A DNA stretch of 64,000 bases from Aspergillus flavus (Eukaryota; Ascomycota; Eurotiomycetes; Eurotiales; Aspergillaceae). Under the pieces are notes generated by a model that saw only the letters and a list, made by a program, of their open reading frames with translations, made no database searches and had not been told where the DNA came from. This document shows, piece after piece, positions 46,935-58,632 of this stretch (the stretch's first letter is position 1; every line of letters starts with the position of its first letter). The stretch spans positions 2,604,001 through 2,668,000 of the forward strand of contig NC_092407.1 in assembly GCF_009017415.1 (NCBI RefSeq). The letters run 5' to 3'. The translations under genes were made by a program, and so were the position numbers.

Positions 46935-48763
46935 CTTCTTGGCCATTCTTCATCGAGAAAGTTCGTCATTCAAGAGACTGTTTATCTATTTAGATAGATC
47001 TCTTTTGTACAAGTGTGCCCATTGGTGTATATTTTCCCTGGAAACGTTGCGTTGTGTGCCTTGGCGACCCTTGTAAGAGCATTGCAATGTTGGGTTCTTA
47101 TTCTCTTTTTTTGAAAATGTTTTACCGATCCCCTAGTTTAGATCCATGACTCACATTTGTTAATTTGGCGGTCTACCACTGGTCTGTTTTTTGCGTTTCC
47201 ATTATTTTTTCAAACTTTGTCACTTCCTTCTTTCCTTTCTCCCCCTCTTATTCCCTTTTCTTTTACATACAGCTAGGAAAGTGTATGGATAGGTTGTTGA
47301 ACGTTGTGGGGGTGGGTGGAAAGGAGAGATGGATAAGGGCGTGTATGACACATCATGAGGACCATGTCAATTCTAGATGAAGACTTGGGAAAGATTAACT
47401 AATGTCAACAGTCAAATATTCCAACTGTTATTATACAAATACTCAATCCAGCATAGACACAGTTTGCCGGACTAGACAGATTCACAAGTGAGAACAAGTC
47501 CCTTATAGAATCAATCCCTTGAAGTCTCAATCAGTATCTCAACTTTTCCCTCTTATCTCTCGGCATATACAAGTCAGTTTCTTAGTTCATCAACGTAGTT
47601 CCGAGGCTTTCCGGACAAGAACAACAGATAGATAGGGTTCATCTCCAAGCTACTATTTGACACCAGAATCATAAGTACATACATAATACCGGCAGACCCC
47701 CCCTGGACTAGCGTTAATTTAAGTAGGTCTTCTAAGGAAATATTAACCAAATGAAAATATACTCCGGAGTAGAGAGAAACCTCATCAGCTCCATCTGGGC
47801 ATCTGAAATAACAATTATAGGGCCGTTGCCATATTCCATAGACTTTATCAAACACCCGGCGGCCAATTAAACAGTAACAGATATATCTTTCTCCCTTGGC
47901 AGATATGGAGACTATAAGACTCAGAACAGACTGAGCAGGGAACAAAAAATTTTTACCACCTCATATATAGATAGATAGACAGATAATAAAACAATAGAGC
48001 GACTTAATCAACTACTATATGATTGCCAGATCCTGACGTATAAATGTTAATCAGAGAATGAAGGTAGACTATAAAATATAACCAATAAAGCCTCTAGGGG
48101 CATTTCGCAGCGCGGAATACCCAGAAAATCTGGAACAGAACAATTCTTGAGACACAATCGGATACTTAAATAACAAAAGGAGGCTATCCCATTATCAAAG
48201 CTATTTTACGATAAAAGTCAGCTCAGTTCCACCCTAATATAATACTAGATATAGCAGATAGGGTAGCAGCTCTCTCATCAATATTTACTCATTGGCAGAG
48301 GATTCTGCAAGCTCATGAAAGTCATTCTAAAGCCATTAGTTGTTTCTAAAACAGTCGGACCTCATAAAATACAAACAAGCCCAGGATAGACAGTAGCTTG
48401 GTTCACATTTCATCCATAGGGTGAAGGATGTCGAAGAAGCTGAAGAAGGGAAAGGCAGTTGAGCAGCTGAAGCGACAGCTCAAGAACTATAACCCTACAT
48501 ACCTTTCAAGTAGCAGTAGGGCGCGCCGTTGACTCGTTCTAATTAATACTGGACTATATGAGGTTGAGACTGAGAGACAGCTATAGACGGATGCCCTTCA
48601 CCTAATGTGCACTACTTGGAGGGCAATGGAAGGCTGGTGATCGATGCTATTCATCCTGAGTGGGTAGCAGGCGATGGGGGCACCTTAAACGTTAGCAACG
48701 ATAAGCACAGAGCAGGCAATTTGGTTGGGCAAAGAGAGTAATCGGAGTCATTGGTTAGTCAGG

Positions 48764-49640
48764 TACGGAGTACAGCCTAGGTACTACTAGTAAGGTATGA
48801 CTGGGTAAGATGTACCGAGTGTATGTAATTGTACAATGTACATACTACGGAGTACATACCAGGCACCTCGTACCACTCAAACAAGCCAGGGAAGTACGGA
48901 GTAAACATGATAAGGTGGAGCAAAGGCCGAAAGGGGGCTGGTTTCAAATAAATTTATTGGTCACAAGCAGAGCGGGTTCCTGACGCTAGAGGATCTTGGC
49001 ATCCCCACTTCGTCCGAATTTTCTACTCAGGGGATCGCTTATTTTAGATACTTAGCACCTCAGTGTTCAACACCAACGCGTGGAGCGATGTAGATACATC
49101 GGTTCTCCAGGAACAGCATATATAGCGGAGAACCTTTAAAACTGATAATCGGAGCGTAGTAGCCTCATTCAGGCAGGTATATAACCGCAAGAGAACACTA
49201 TCGAGAGACGGGAGTTCTATTAAGGGGTTTGAGCTATATACACTGTTGCCCTACGGAGTATGGCTCTTGACTCCGCTTTTCATTACTTACGATGGTCCGG
49301 GCCACTATGATTCAGGGGGACCCGATAAGACAGATGTACTGCAGCGGTACGGAGTGGTATCAGTATTAGCCCCATTTACAGTCAGATCCTGTACCTTTTA
49401 GTAGGGCACTACTCCGTATGTACCGCTCTACGTAGTCCAGCGATGGGGCTTAACCTGACTTAGACTTAGTGCCTAGTACTAGTAGTTAGTACCTATGTTC
49501 CAAGTGACAGTACATACAGTACCATTTGTCGCTTGTTCTATTCGATGATACGCCCCAATAGTGTCTCCCCACACCTACTGTAGGTACACAACGAAACAGG
49601 CCATCTAGACCGCTGCTAACTATTCTTTACTCCGTACGCT
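48764..49640. repeat. Cluster of the dispersed word TACGGAGTA / TACTCCGTA
   Basis: Exact TACGGAGTA copies are at 48764-48772, 48846-48854, 48895-48903 and 49252-49260. One-base variants and reverse-complement copies follow near 49345, 49410 and 49628. The same word is scattered in other intergenic parts of the window (about 736, 7157, 16700, 40150, 41400, 54391). Density is highest here. It may be part of a small inverted-repeat element family, but no element ends were defined. Confidence 0.6.
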
Positions 49641-50168
49641 CACCCTCTCACCCTCTCCTCTTTCTTTCCCCTTTGTCCTTTTGCCCTTTCTTTCCTGCAT
49701 CTCCTTCTTTCTTTTTGCGATTTATTGTTTTCCTCCCCTCACTTCTCCTTCGCTCTCTATTGTTGTTTCCCAAATTGCGATCTCCTCACTGAGATCATAG
49801 ACATTCATTATTGCTCTTGCTGGCAACTGGCCGCCATTCGTTTAAGGGAGCGTACCCGCTCCTGTTCACTCATTTTGCAGCAAGTGTATTCTCGGCGTTG
49901 GCTCCATTGTTCTCTATCAGCCACTCTATCAAGAACTGTCATCTCTTGACATACGCGACTGATCATATCCTTTACTGGCTGGCATCTTATCTTGTTCATT
50001 TTTTTTTATCATTCACGTGTACCAATATTCAGGTGATTTTGCTGTATATTTGTCTAGTCTCCAAGAGCACATGAAAAGCGATCGAGGGTAGTACCGACGG
50101 TCCGGTGTTATTGTACCCTATTAGTCCGCCTGTCGCCCCAGTCGCACTCCCTTGGGCTTCAGGCGACC

Positions 50169-52470
50169 ATGCATTATCACCACCGACACCAGACTCACCA
50201 GGACATTCATATGGTTGTTCGATCCCCCCCACGCCGCCCGGATATAGTACCTCGTCATCGACTGCCATACCTTGTGCCAGAACCGCCAACATTTGTGAAA
50301 AGGGATTCCGACCCTAGTCAGACCTGTTCAGCTGGAGACACCTCAAGTAAATGCGAGAAACCTACTAGCACAACTACGACGACAACTCTACCTGTCGTGC
50401 TGGGAGCAGTGTATGTCGGGATTCCCCTCTGATTCCACAAGTCCCCTCCCCCACACCAAAAAGAAAGAAGAAAAATAACCCTTCCTCATTGAGAAGGCGT
50501 GTGTATCTGTATATGGGATAGTAGTTGATTGAAATATAGGGTTCCGATACTATGTGCTGTAATCGTCCTAATTTATCTGCATCGACGAAACGTGAGGAAG
50601 CTCCGGAGCGAAGATGCCAATGACAAGCATAGATCGCTTGATTTCGGCTTGGACCTGGAGCCAACGGGTGGAGGAAATGCGATGCGACAGACTGAAAAGT
50701 CCAATGGAAGTTATAATCACAACAAGGGAATCTCATTGGATATAGGCCCGAGTCCTTACCTACTACCCCCAGGTCTACACGGCTCCCGGGATTCGCTGCA
50801 TTCCTTGTCCAGATCTATAGGCGGCGATGATAAATACCGGCACGCAACTTCATTTTTAGGTGACAATGCATCTGTCAGATCACAGTCAAGAGGGGCTCAA
50901 GATGATGCACCAAGCTTTACAGGATCAGCTAGAAAGGCCGCTCTGGGCGATGATATGAAGCAAGGTTTATTGGGAAACGCTCAAAGGATGTCACGATCCA
51001 GTCCACCACTATATATATCTCCCGGCGAAGATGGCGCACACGTGCAAGTTGATCCTATTGCACAACCGGATCATGGCTTCCAATTCGAGTTGCCCAGAAG
51101 CCCTAGCCCTGTACTCATCCCGGGAGCTCCTAGTACTAAAGAGTCGATCACGCCGACGAACAACGTTGACAAAGACGCCGGTGATTTTGGCAATAGCGAT
51201 GACCGCCCGGGAGGACGTCTAAACCTTGCTTTACAAGATCCTATAACGACACCTAGAATATCGCTTCCTCTGAGCGATGCAGCGAGCGACTACGATAATG
51301 GAAACCCAGAGCCTGCCATTCCGGCTGTGAATATCCATCGGATAGAGAACAGCCCAAGATATGGCAAGGGCCCCGACCACCCAGCTATTCCTGACACTCC
51401 CCCAGATGAGTCTTCACAAGCGCCAGGGTTGACTGTTGATCCTCGTCGCGATACGCGTCGGTTGACATTAGGGTTGCGTCCTCTGCCGCCAGAGGATCCG
51501 TCAGACAACCCAGAGCAACGGGCTAACCGTATCCGATCGTTCTATAAGGAATATTTCGACGAGAACAAGAATGGGAGGGAGACTTACTATGGTCCCGAAT
51601 CTTATCACGACGTTGACTATATCTACGATTCGGCTACTGGAGATTACTACGACAGTGTCCCAGCACCGTTTGCTGAGCCAATACACCGTCGGGCTATGAC
51701 CCCTCCTCCGCGCCTCCCCCCGCGGTTTCAAGGGGGAGGTAGACATATGCCTTCGGGCTCTATCGGTGGCTTTAGCGATCGAATCAACTCCCCAGGCCCA
51801 CGTGCCTTCTCATCAGCTTCTGGCAGGCTGCCAGGTGCCCCGAAAATCCGCAAGCCTGCACCTCCACCAGCCCCACTCCAGCTCCTACCTACACCCCACA
51901 TGTTGAAGGATGACTCTATAATGGGAGCTATCGACTACGCCCCCGGGAAAAGTTATAGAGACCAGAGGGAAGGCCGTCCGGAGACACCTCTTGGAGGGTT
52001 GCAACCGTTCAGTCCAACGATGCGAGCCCACACTCCACTTGTCTCATCTTTCAATGAACTTGCTGTCATACCGAGCCCGTAAGCCCTCTTTTCTCTTTTC
52101 CCTTTTCTTTTTCTTCCTTTTCCTTTCCCCCCCCCCCCCTTTCTTTTTTTTTTTTTTTTCTTTTCTTTTCTATATCTAACCCAAGTATATCACTGGGACC
52201 ATAACTTTGAACTAACCCTGTCCCAGGCATGCATTGCGGAAGTCGGGTACATATGACAATTTGGACTTTGTTCCACCACCTCGCTTCAAGAACCTCGAGA
52301 CTGCAAGCGACTCTGGTAGCATTCGCAGTAACCGGACTGGAATCTCGACGACTCATCTACAGAATATACGCACTGGTGCGTACCGTGTCAGCCGCCTTCC
52401 CCCTGAAACTGTGGGTACCAAGGACGACCTGGTTACTAACCTTCGTCCAACGTGGGATATGCGGAAGTAA
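50169..52470 (+). CDS. Single-pass membrane protein of unknown function with a long Pro/Ser-rich tail, 674 aa
   Basis: Exons are 50169-50410, 50540-52078 and 52227-52470, with introns of 129 and 148 nt. The N-terminal 70 residues are His/Arg/Pro-rich and then Thr-rich (a TTTTTT run). A single membrane segment (about 74-96, LPVVLGAVVPILCAVIVLIY) is followed at once by HRRNVRKLR, the basic stop-transfer pattern that places the long C-terminal part in the cytosol. That part contains KHRSLDFGLD, a central IRSFYKEYFDE segment, Tyr/Asp-rich and Pro-rich stretches, and ends after RPTWDMRK. No signal peptide is seen. The layout is typical of uncharacterised filamentous-fungal proteins with a conserved juxtamembrane region; no function is assigned. 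Intron 2 holds a C13 run and T tracts. Confidence 0.85.
52127..52161. repeat. C13 run and poly-T tract inside an intron
   Basis: Thirteen C, then a T-rich tract of about 20 bases, lie in intron 2 of the 674-aa membrane protein gene and may act only as its pyrimidine stretch. Confidence 0.85.
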
Positions 52471-55241
52471 ACATATATTGGTTCAGTCTGACCTGATTAT
52501 TGACTTTTGCTGTAATGATATCGCCCAATGCTCACCAGTTTCAGGTGGCTGCATACTATGTAACGATCTATCGCTTGTTTATTTCCTCATACATTGTACT
52601 CTTTTGAGAGAGCTGGGTCAATTAGCAAATCATTTGACGTCAATGGCGTACATAACATACAAAGGGTTGATTATTTATCTATTTATTCGTTTATATCCTT
52701 AAACGAATTCTTCTGAGAGTTGGAGCTCCGACCGCTACGTCCCTATAGTTCATAAGCTGCTTATCGTTGATTTACTGGCAACAACTAAATGAAGGAGTTT
52801 GACCCCTTTGATCACTTCTAATGTCTTCACTTATTGCTTGCCAGTGAGATACTAAGAGAACACAATATTGATACACTTCCCTGTTTGCCTTGGTAGTTTC
52901 CTCTCCTACCGTCCTCATTACCATTCATGATAATTGTTCCACTTACCTACTAGGACGGAGATTTTACTTTAACAAGAACACGCCGTCGACTGACGTATCT
53001 GTGGCAGAAGATAAGTATCAAATGTTTCACATCTAAACTACTTATACTGCACATATAGTACGGACTGAGCAGATATAGACTCCACACTTTGTATACCAAA
53101 GCACCTTGGGCTAGGTGTCGCTAGTTCTTCAAAGAAGCGACTAGCGCTTATGTTGATTTTGACTCAGATTCCTATATCATAGGCGAAGCAAGCATGGGCA
53201 GCGTATCCTCCATGACTCTGCCAGGACGAAGAGGTAACAGTAATCGATAGCTTTAAATGAGAGTGAAATGCTACTATTATTCTCTGCTTGCTGTTGTCGG
53301 AATATCGATTAGTAATATATAGTATTACACGAGATTAACAGAAAACCCACAGTTTGCCTCGAACTGAGCATTTGGTTGCCAGCCAGAAGCCAATGATCAT
53401 AATGCACGGTACAGGTAAGGTGTTACAAAATTGGAAGAGCAGTGAGCGGTATTGCCCAGGTGCCTTAGCGGCAAAATTGACACATGCATCTTATCTTGAG
53501 CGCCACAGGCTAAAGGAGGTACAACACTATAGATAATTTTGGATGCTGAATCGGCGGAGTTGGATTTTGGTTGACCAATGCTATTTGACCATTGCCAAGT
53601 ACCCTCTACTCCTACTACCGTGCAGTGTGTACTGTATATGTGGGTCGAATGTAGTATGTACAGAGGGAAAAACTTTTCGTTTCCGTCTCGCTTTCCACCT
53701 ACTAGTAGTATTTACATGGCACAGTCAGCACATACTTAAAAAACCTACAACCTACTGGTAAAGTACATCACGAGTTAATTTAAGAGATTAAGAGATGAAT
53801 CCCGCCATCGATACTAATAGCAGAGATTGAAAGGGACCACAAACAAGTTCAAGCCTTGTAAGATCAAAGTGCATTATTCCAAGTGTCTTTACAAGCGAAT
53901 AAAAGACATGTGCCCTCTTTTGGAAACTTGTATTATCATTACTGAAACATCACACAGGTTGGCTCTACTACATCTGATCTTCATGGAAATTGGTACCTGT
54001 AGTTTTTGGTAATTAAGGTGCCTAAGGCTTCCTAGATCTAGCCCATGCAAGTCCGGTTCAGGAACAACCACTTATCAGTAGTAGTAATACTTAATACTAG
54101 TAGACTCTTTAGTTTGTAGTACAGTGCTTCGTACGTACAGGCTACATAACTGCAAGCAGCACTATGCGGGCCTCCAATCCCCATATTCTCCGACCAAAAC
54201 CCCAACTGTTGCTGAAGAAGACGAAATTTACTGTTAGCATGAGCGACCAGAGTATTACTCGCTCTTCTGGAAGTGGAGAATTGCCGATCGCAGCCAGTGG
54301 AACCGTAAACGTTGCCGAATTTACCTACTCTGTTCGCACCCGTGACTCGTCGAAGACTGTGTAATTACTTATTTCCCTTGGCAGTAACCATACGGAGTAC
54401 AGAAAACATACTAGTATTTGGTAGTAGCTCGGTATGGTACACATACTAGGCAAATTTTCATCTCACGCATTAGAACCTCAGGTATCCGAAAGTCTGTAAT
54501 CACTAAGAATAATAATACGAACGGTGCGGTGCCACTCCCATCCGGTTGCAGTTGTGATTCAGCATTCGACGTTTCTATCTCCACTTTCTATCCTGACTCT
54601 GATCTCTTCAGTTCATTCATACCCCTTCTGACTTTGTTTTAGTCTCATTCCATTCCCTCATCTTCCTACTATCCCATGGCACCCTATTTATCGGCTTGGG
54701 TAAGTCAATGTTATTTCCTTTTCACTTTTTCTTAGTTTAAAAATTTTTTGATAATAATAATAATAAAAAAAAAACCCTTTTCTTCCCCCTCCCTTGGTGC
54801 CTCTACTCTTTTTCCGCCGCACTAGTTTGATCTGCTTCCCCTGACCAAAGTCCAGGCAGATAGACCATCACGATTGCTTCTTTCTACGTGACCTCTCCAT
54901 CTTACTTTAGCGCCCCCCCTCATTTAATTTTTTCCGCACGCGAACCATCTATCTACAATATTGCGACTGCTATATATCTGTGACTTAAATTACGGCGTTG
55001 TCCTGAGCAGTCCCGTCCGCTACTGAAGGTTGCCTCTTGGGAATCTTTCAGGGATACCCCGGGTACACACGCACTTTCAGATTCAAGGAAAATCATCAAT
55101 CTACCCAGTCAACATTCAGTCATCTGAGTTTCAAGGAGCCCTTTGTGCAAAACTTGCGACCATAGGCCAATTTTTAGTCATATAACGAGTGACAACTTTC
55201 GTCAATTGGCTCGGAAAAGACTCTTCAGTTCAGACCTTGAG
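52471..55241. other. 2.8-kb intergenic region
   Basis: No gene is supported. An ATA/A repeat lies at about 54751-54774, with a TACGGAGTA word near 54391. The right end should hold the promoter and leader of the 411-aa membrane protein gene. Confidence 0.5.
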
Positions 55242-56569
55242 ATGTCCGCATCATCAGCAGGTATGATGGAACCTTTTTCCATATGTTAGATCTACTCTAT
55301 AGCATTTTTTCTGCACTTTCCGTATCCGTGAAATACGCTGAACCTCTTGCAGCGGCGCCGCCGGCGCCAGCGGCAACCACTGCCGAAGCCGCTACACCGA
55401 CAGCAGAAACGCCAACTACAACACCATCGGAAACGTCCACCACATCCGAGCCAACAACGTCCTCTTCCACAACATCTTCTTCGTCCTCTTCGTCCTCGAC
55501 CTCCACATCATCGACCTCGTTGTCAACGACTTCTACAACTACCGCGACGCAGCCACCGACGACTAGCACTACCAGTATCCCTTCTACGAGCTCAGAAACC
55601 TCGACCATAAGCAGCGACACCAATACTACCCCAGTTGTTACATCAATTATCACGAAATCTGCGACTGATGGTACCACAGGGCCACAGACTGTTGTTGTTA
55701 CCTCCACCGATACCTCTCTACCCACTCATTCCACAGGAAATTCAGCCAATAGCATATCCGCTACCGCAACTGGATCATCGGCGACAACATCGGCTACAAG
55801 CGGAAGCGCAAGTGGTGGATCTGGGCTTTCAGCTGGTGGAACAATAGCAGTTGCAGTGGTTGTACCGGTCGCTTCCGTAGCAATCATTATTTTAGCTGCT
55901 TTATATTTCTGGAGGAAATGGAAAGCAAAGAAAGCAGCAGAAGAGGAACGAAGGAAGGAAGTGGAGGAGTACGGTTTCAATCCGAATAATGACCCAACTC
56001 TTCCACCTATAATGGGAGGTGGTGCTTTCGAGCCCAAGGATGATACTTCAGGTTATCGGGGATGGGGGACCACGTCGGCTGGTCGCAAAGCATCCACTAA
56101 TCTGTCAAGTGGTGCTGGGGTTGGACTGGCCATGTCCGAGGCAGGAAGTGCCCCTGGCTATCATCATGTCACTACCCCCAGCGATGGTACTATTCAATAT
56201 TCCGAGGGCCCGGCAGCGGGGGAGACAGAACCGATCGGGGTTCTAGGAGCTGCTCCGATTGCTACAACAAACAACAGAACCACAGATATTCATCGTGGTC
56301 CGTCTAACGCTTCGTCCGCATATTCTGCCGCCAACCGCTCGGAGGCCTCAGATGAAAGTCACATGTCTGCTACCCATCCTACCGGTCCTTTCTATGATGA
56401 TAACCCATACTACAATGAGATGCAACCGCAGTATGGGGCGTATGGTGATGGCCCCTATGGTGGAAGTCCACCTGTGATTCGAGACGTTCAGGCGCGGCGC
56501 AATACTCGCATCGAGAATCCTGCTGTCTTCCCAAGACAAGGAAATGCTGGAATCGCCCAAAACTTCTGA
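55242..56569 (+). CDS. Mid2-like Ser/Thr-rich single-pass membrane protein, 411 aa
   Basis: The model has exons 55242-55260 and 55353-56569 around a 92-nt intron (donor GTATGA, acceptor TTGCAG). The N-terminal 165 residues are almost only Ser, Thr, Ala and Pro, the mucin-like ectodomain seen in wall-stress sensors. A Gly-rich turn leads to one membrane segment (about 168-192, IAVAVVVPVASVAIIILAALYF) and then a basic stretch WRKWKAKKAAEEERRK, so the C-terminal 200 residues are cytosolic. They are Gly/Tyr/Asn-rich and end with RQGNAGIAQNF. The overall plan matches Mid2/Wsc-like sensors, but no Cys-rich WSC domain is present, so this is likeness of layout only. The spliced form lacks a signal peptide; an ATG inside the intron (55283) opens the same frame and would supply one. 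Confidence 0.8.
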
Positions 56570-58632
56570 GAAAAGCCCTGAATACGCCCTAATTTTACTG
56601 TACATTTGTTGGCGTTTTCAAAACCGGTAGATTTGATCAGGAGAAGCAGTGTCTCCTGTAAATTTAACGGTGGCCGTTGAGATGTAGAGGAATCGCAAGT
56701 GTCTGCAACCTGTGCATCACTTCATGATGACCCGCATGCCTACTCTTGATGAAGTCTCGGCTATACTGGAAGACTTCTAGTAAGATCTTATTTCTTATCT
56801 TATCATATCTATTACTTCGTCTATGTTTCGCATGCCAATGGCGGTCGTCTATCGTTTTCTCCCACTTTGTTTTCCTTTTGTGGCTCTTGTGATATCTTTG
56901 GGTTTGGTGGCTCCTCTGTTTCATTCGAACTGTTCTTGTGCTGTTAGTTTCCCATTGTTACCAGCTATATCCCGAGTCTTCAGTGCGGTCTTTCTTTTCT
57001 CTTTGCCTCTCTTTGCTATGTTGTGTTTCTATTCTTGTATCTGTATATTTATGACGCTCGGAAGTGCCAGTCATGTGTGTCAAACCGTGCCTGCTATCTC
57101 TTTACGTGGCTGGCATGGGTCAAGGTCACGTACTACCTTTCTTTTCTCTGTGATATCTTCTACCACTTATCCTTCTGCTCCACTATCCACTGATTGATCC
57201 GAAGTTTATCTGGGTTGGGTATATTATGGTATAATGTACATCGCGTGCATCTCTGTCTATATTCGGATGCAATAGCCTTGGTGGAATTATTCTTTTTCTT
57301 GTTTACTTTCAGCCCCTTTAGCCTCTAATTAGAGCAGGGTGATTGATTACATAATACCGTTCTTCCAAAGACGTCAACCTCAATTCGCTATCCGCGTAGA
57401 CTTTCTACTAATGCGTGGGAGTATATGTACTCTATCAAGTTCAAGCTAATCATTGTCGGATCCGCCATCCTTAGACCACAGAGGAGACTTTTCTTGCTGT
57501 ATAAATTTGATAAAATGATTGCAATAAAGGGAGGAGAGGGGGGTGAGAAGAAGTAGAAGAAAGCAAAGCGAAGAAAACTACTACATTTTTAGCTGTCGCG
57601 ATTAGGTAGCTAAAGTGCTATTTAATAATGAGGGTGACTCTCAATAGCAAGAACCTGTTTAACCCCATACAGTAGTTCAGCACTACTGAGGTGCAGTGGG
57701 TTAGAACTTCCAATTCACGACAGTTATGGTTAATGTTGTGCATGGTTGGTGCGCCGAATTAAAAGGGAACGTGGGCGCATGGCCATCAGTGATTGGCCCG
57801 GGACCAGCTCTCCAGAGCTCCCCACTCGCCCTCCTCCGACCTCTAACCTGACGTGATTTTTCCCGAGACGAGTCCTTATTGTTCATGCTACCCTTCTGAT
57901 ATTCCATTCTAATTCGTTGCTTGCATTATTGCTCCTGCTACTATAACGACGGCATTGGCTGGGGGTTTTTGGCTTTCTTTCCCTCTTTTCCTCATTCGTC
58001 TCCCATCGTTTAACACCTCCTACGCTGTCCGCTGGAATTGAGTGCCCCGCACTGGTCTCTCCTCCAGTGACTGACTCCAGTTGAATGAACAAGTACAGAC
58101 GGCGTGCAGCTATAACCTGAGAGTTATACTAAGTACCAGCTGGCTACAAGGCGAGCATCCCTCCGTACGAACCACCAATATCCATAGAGACAAGGGCGCC
58201 CTGGAGTGGTATTCGTGCTGCTTCTTGTCCTATGTTTTGGCCAGGTCTTGTGGCTAGCTATTGTGTACAAGACAGTATATGCCCATTTACTACAACAAAA
58301 AATTAAAGCACTACAACGACTGTTACTTGCTTGTCTACTCCCCTTTCGCCCCACTTCGGGTTACGTCCCTTTTTCACTTGCCCACCCCCTCCCCTACTAC
58401 ATTCTGTTGAAGCAATCGAGAGAGGCAATTGCTGCTACTTTCCTTCTTTTCCCTCCCTCCCTTCCCCTTTCGCCTCTCTGTTACCTTGCCCTATAAACAT
58501 TGCAATTGGAACATCCTGGGTACCCGCCCCGACTCCCGTCCTTGTCCAACCTTTAGGCCTTCTTCGCCTTAACAGGTGTGAGTTCATCAAGGGACCGGGA
58601 GAGCGTCGGCTTCCGCAAAAAAGCTTTCCAAG
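56570..58632. other. 2.1-kb intergenic region upstream of PHO81
   Basis: No gene is supported. A 124-codon hydrophobic ATG frame at 56823-57197 lies in the probable 3' UTR of the 411-aa gene. C/T-rich sequence before 58630 is the likely PHO81 leader. Confidence 0.5.

Larger units (their letters stand above)
46737..50168. other. 3.4-kb intergenic region rich in TACGGAGTA words
   Basis: No gene is supported. It holds a GT repeat (46917-46934), an A+T-rich stretch to about 48350, a 35-codon Lys-rich frame near 48428, and a cluster of TACGGAGTA/TACTCCGTA words between 48764 and 49640. From about 49620 the plus strand turns C/T-rich, the likely leader of the next gene. Confidence 0.5.

Noticed and set aside
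48428..48535. 35-codon Lys-rich ATG frame
   Set aside because: Too short, no context; noted only as a possible element relic.
55297..55725. 142-codon minus-strand frame rich in Val, Asp and Glu
   Set aside because: It is the antisense of the Ser/Thr-rich ectodomain repeats of the 411-aa gene.
56823..57197. 124-codon ATG frame coding for a hydrophobic peptide
   Set aside because: Lies in T-rich sequence just after the 411-aa gene; hydrophobicity follows from T-rich codons; no leader or homologue recognised.
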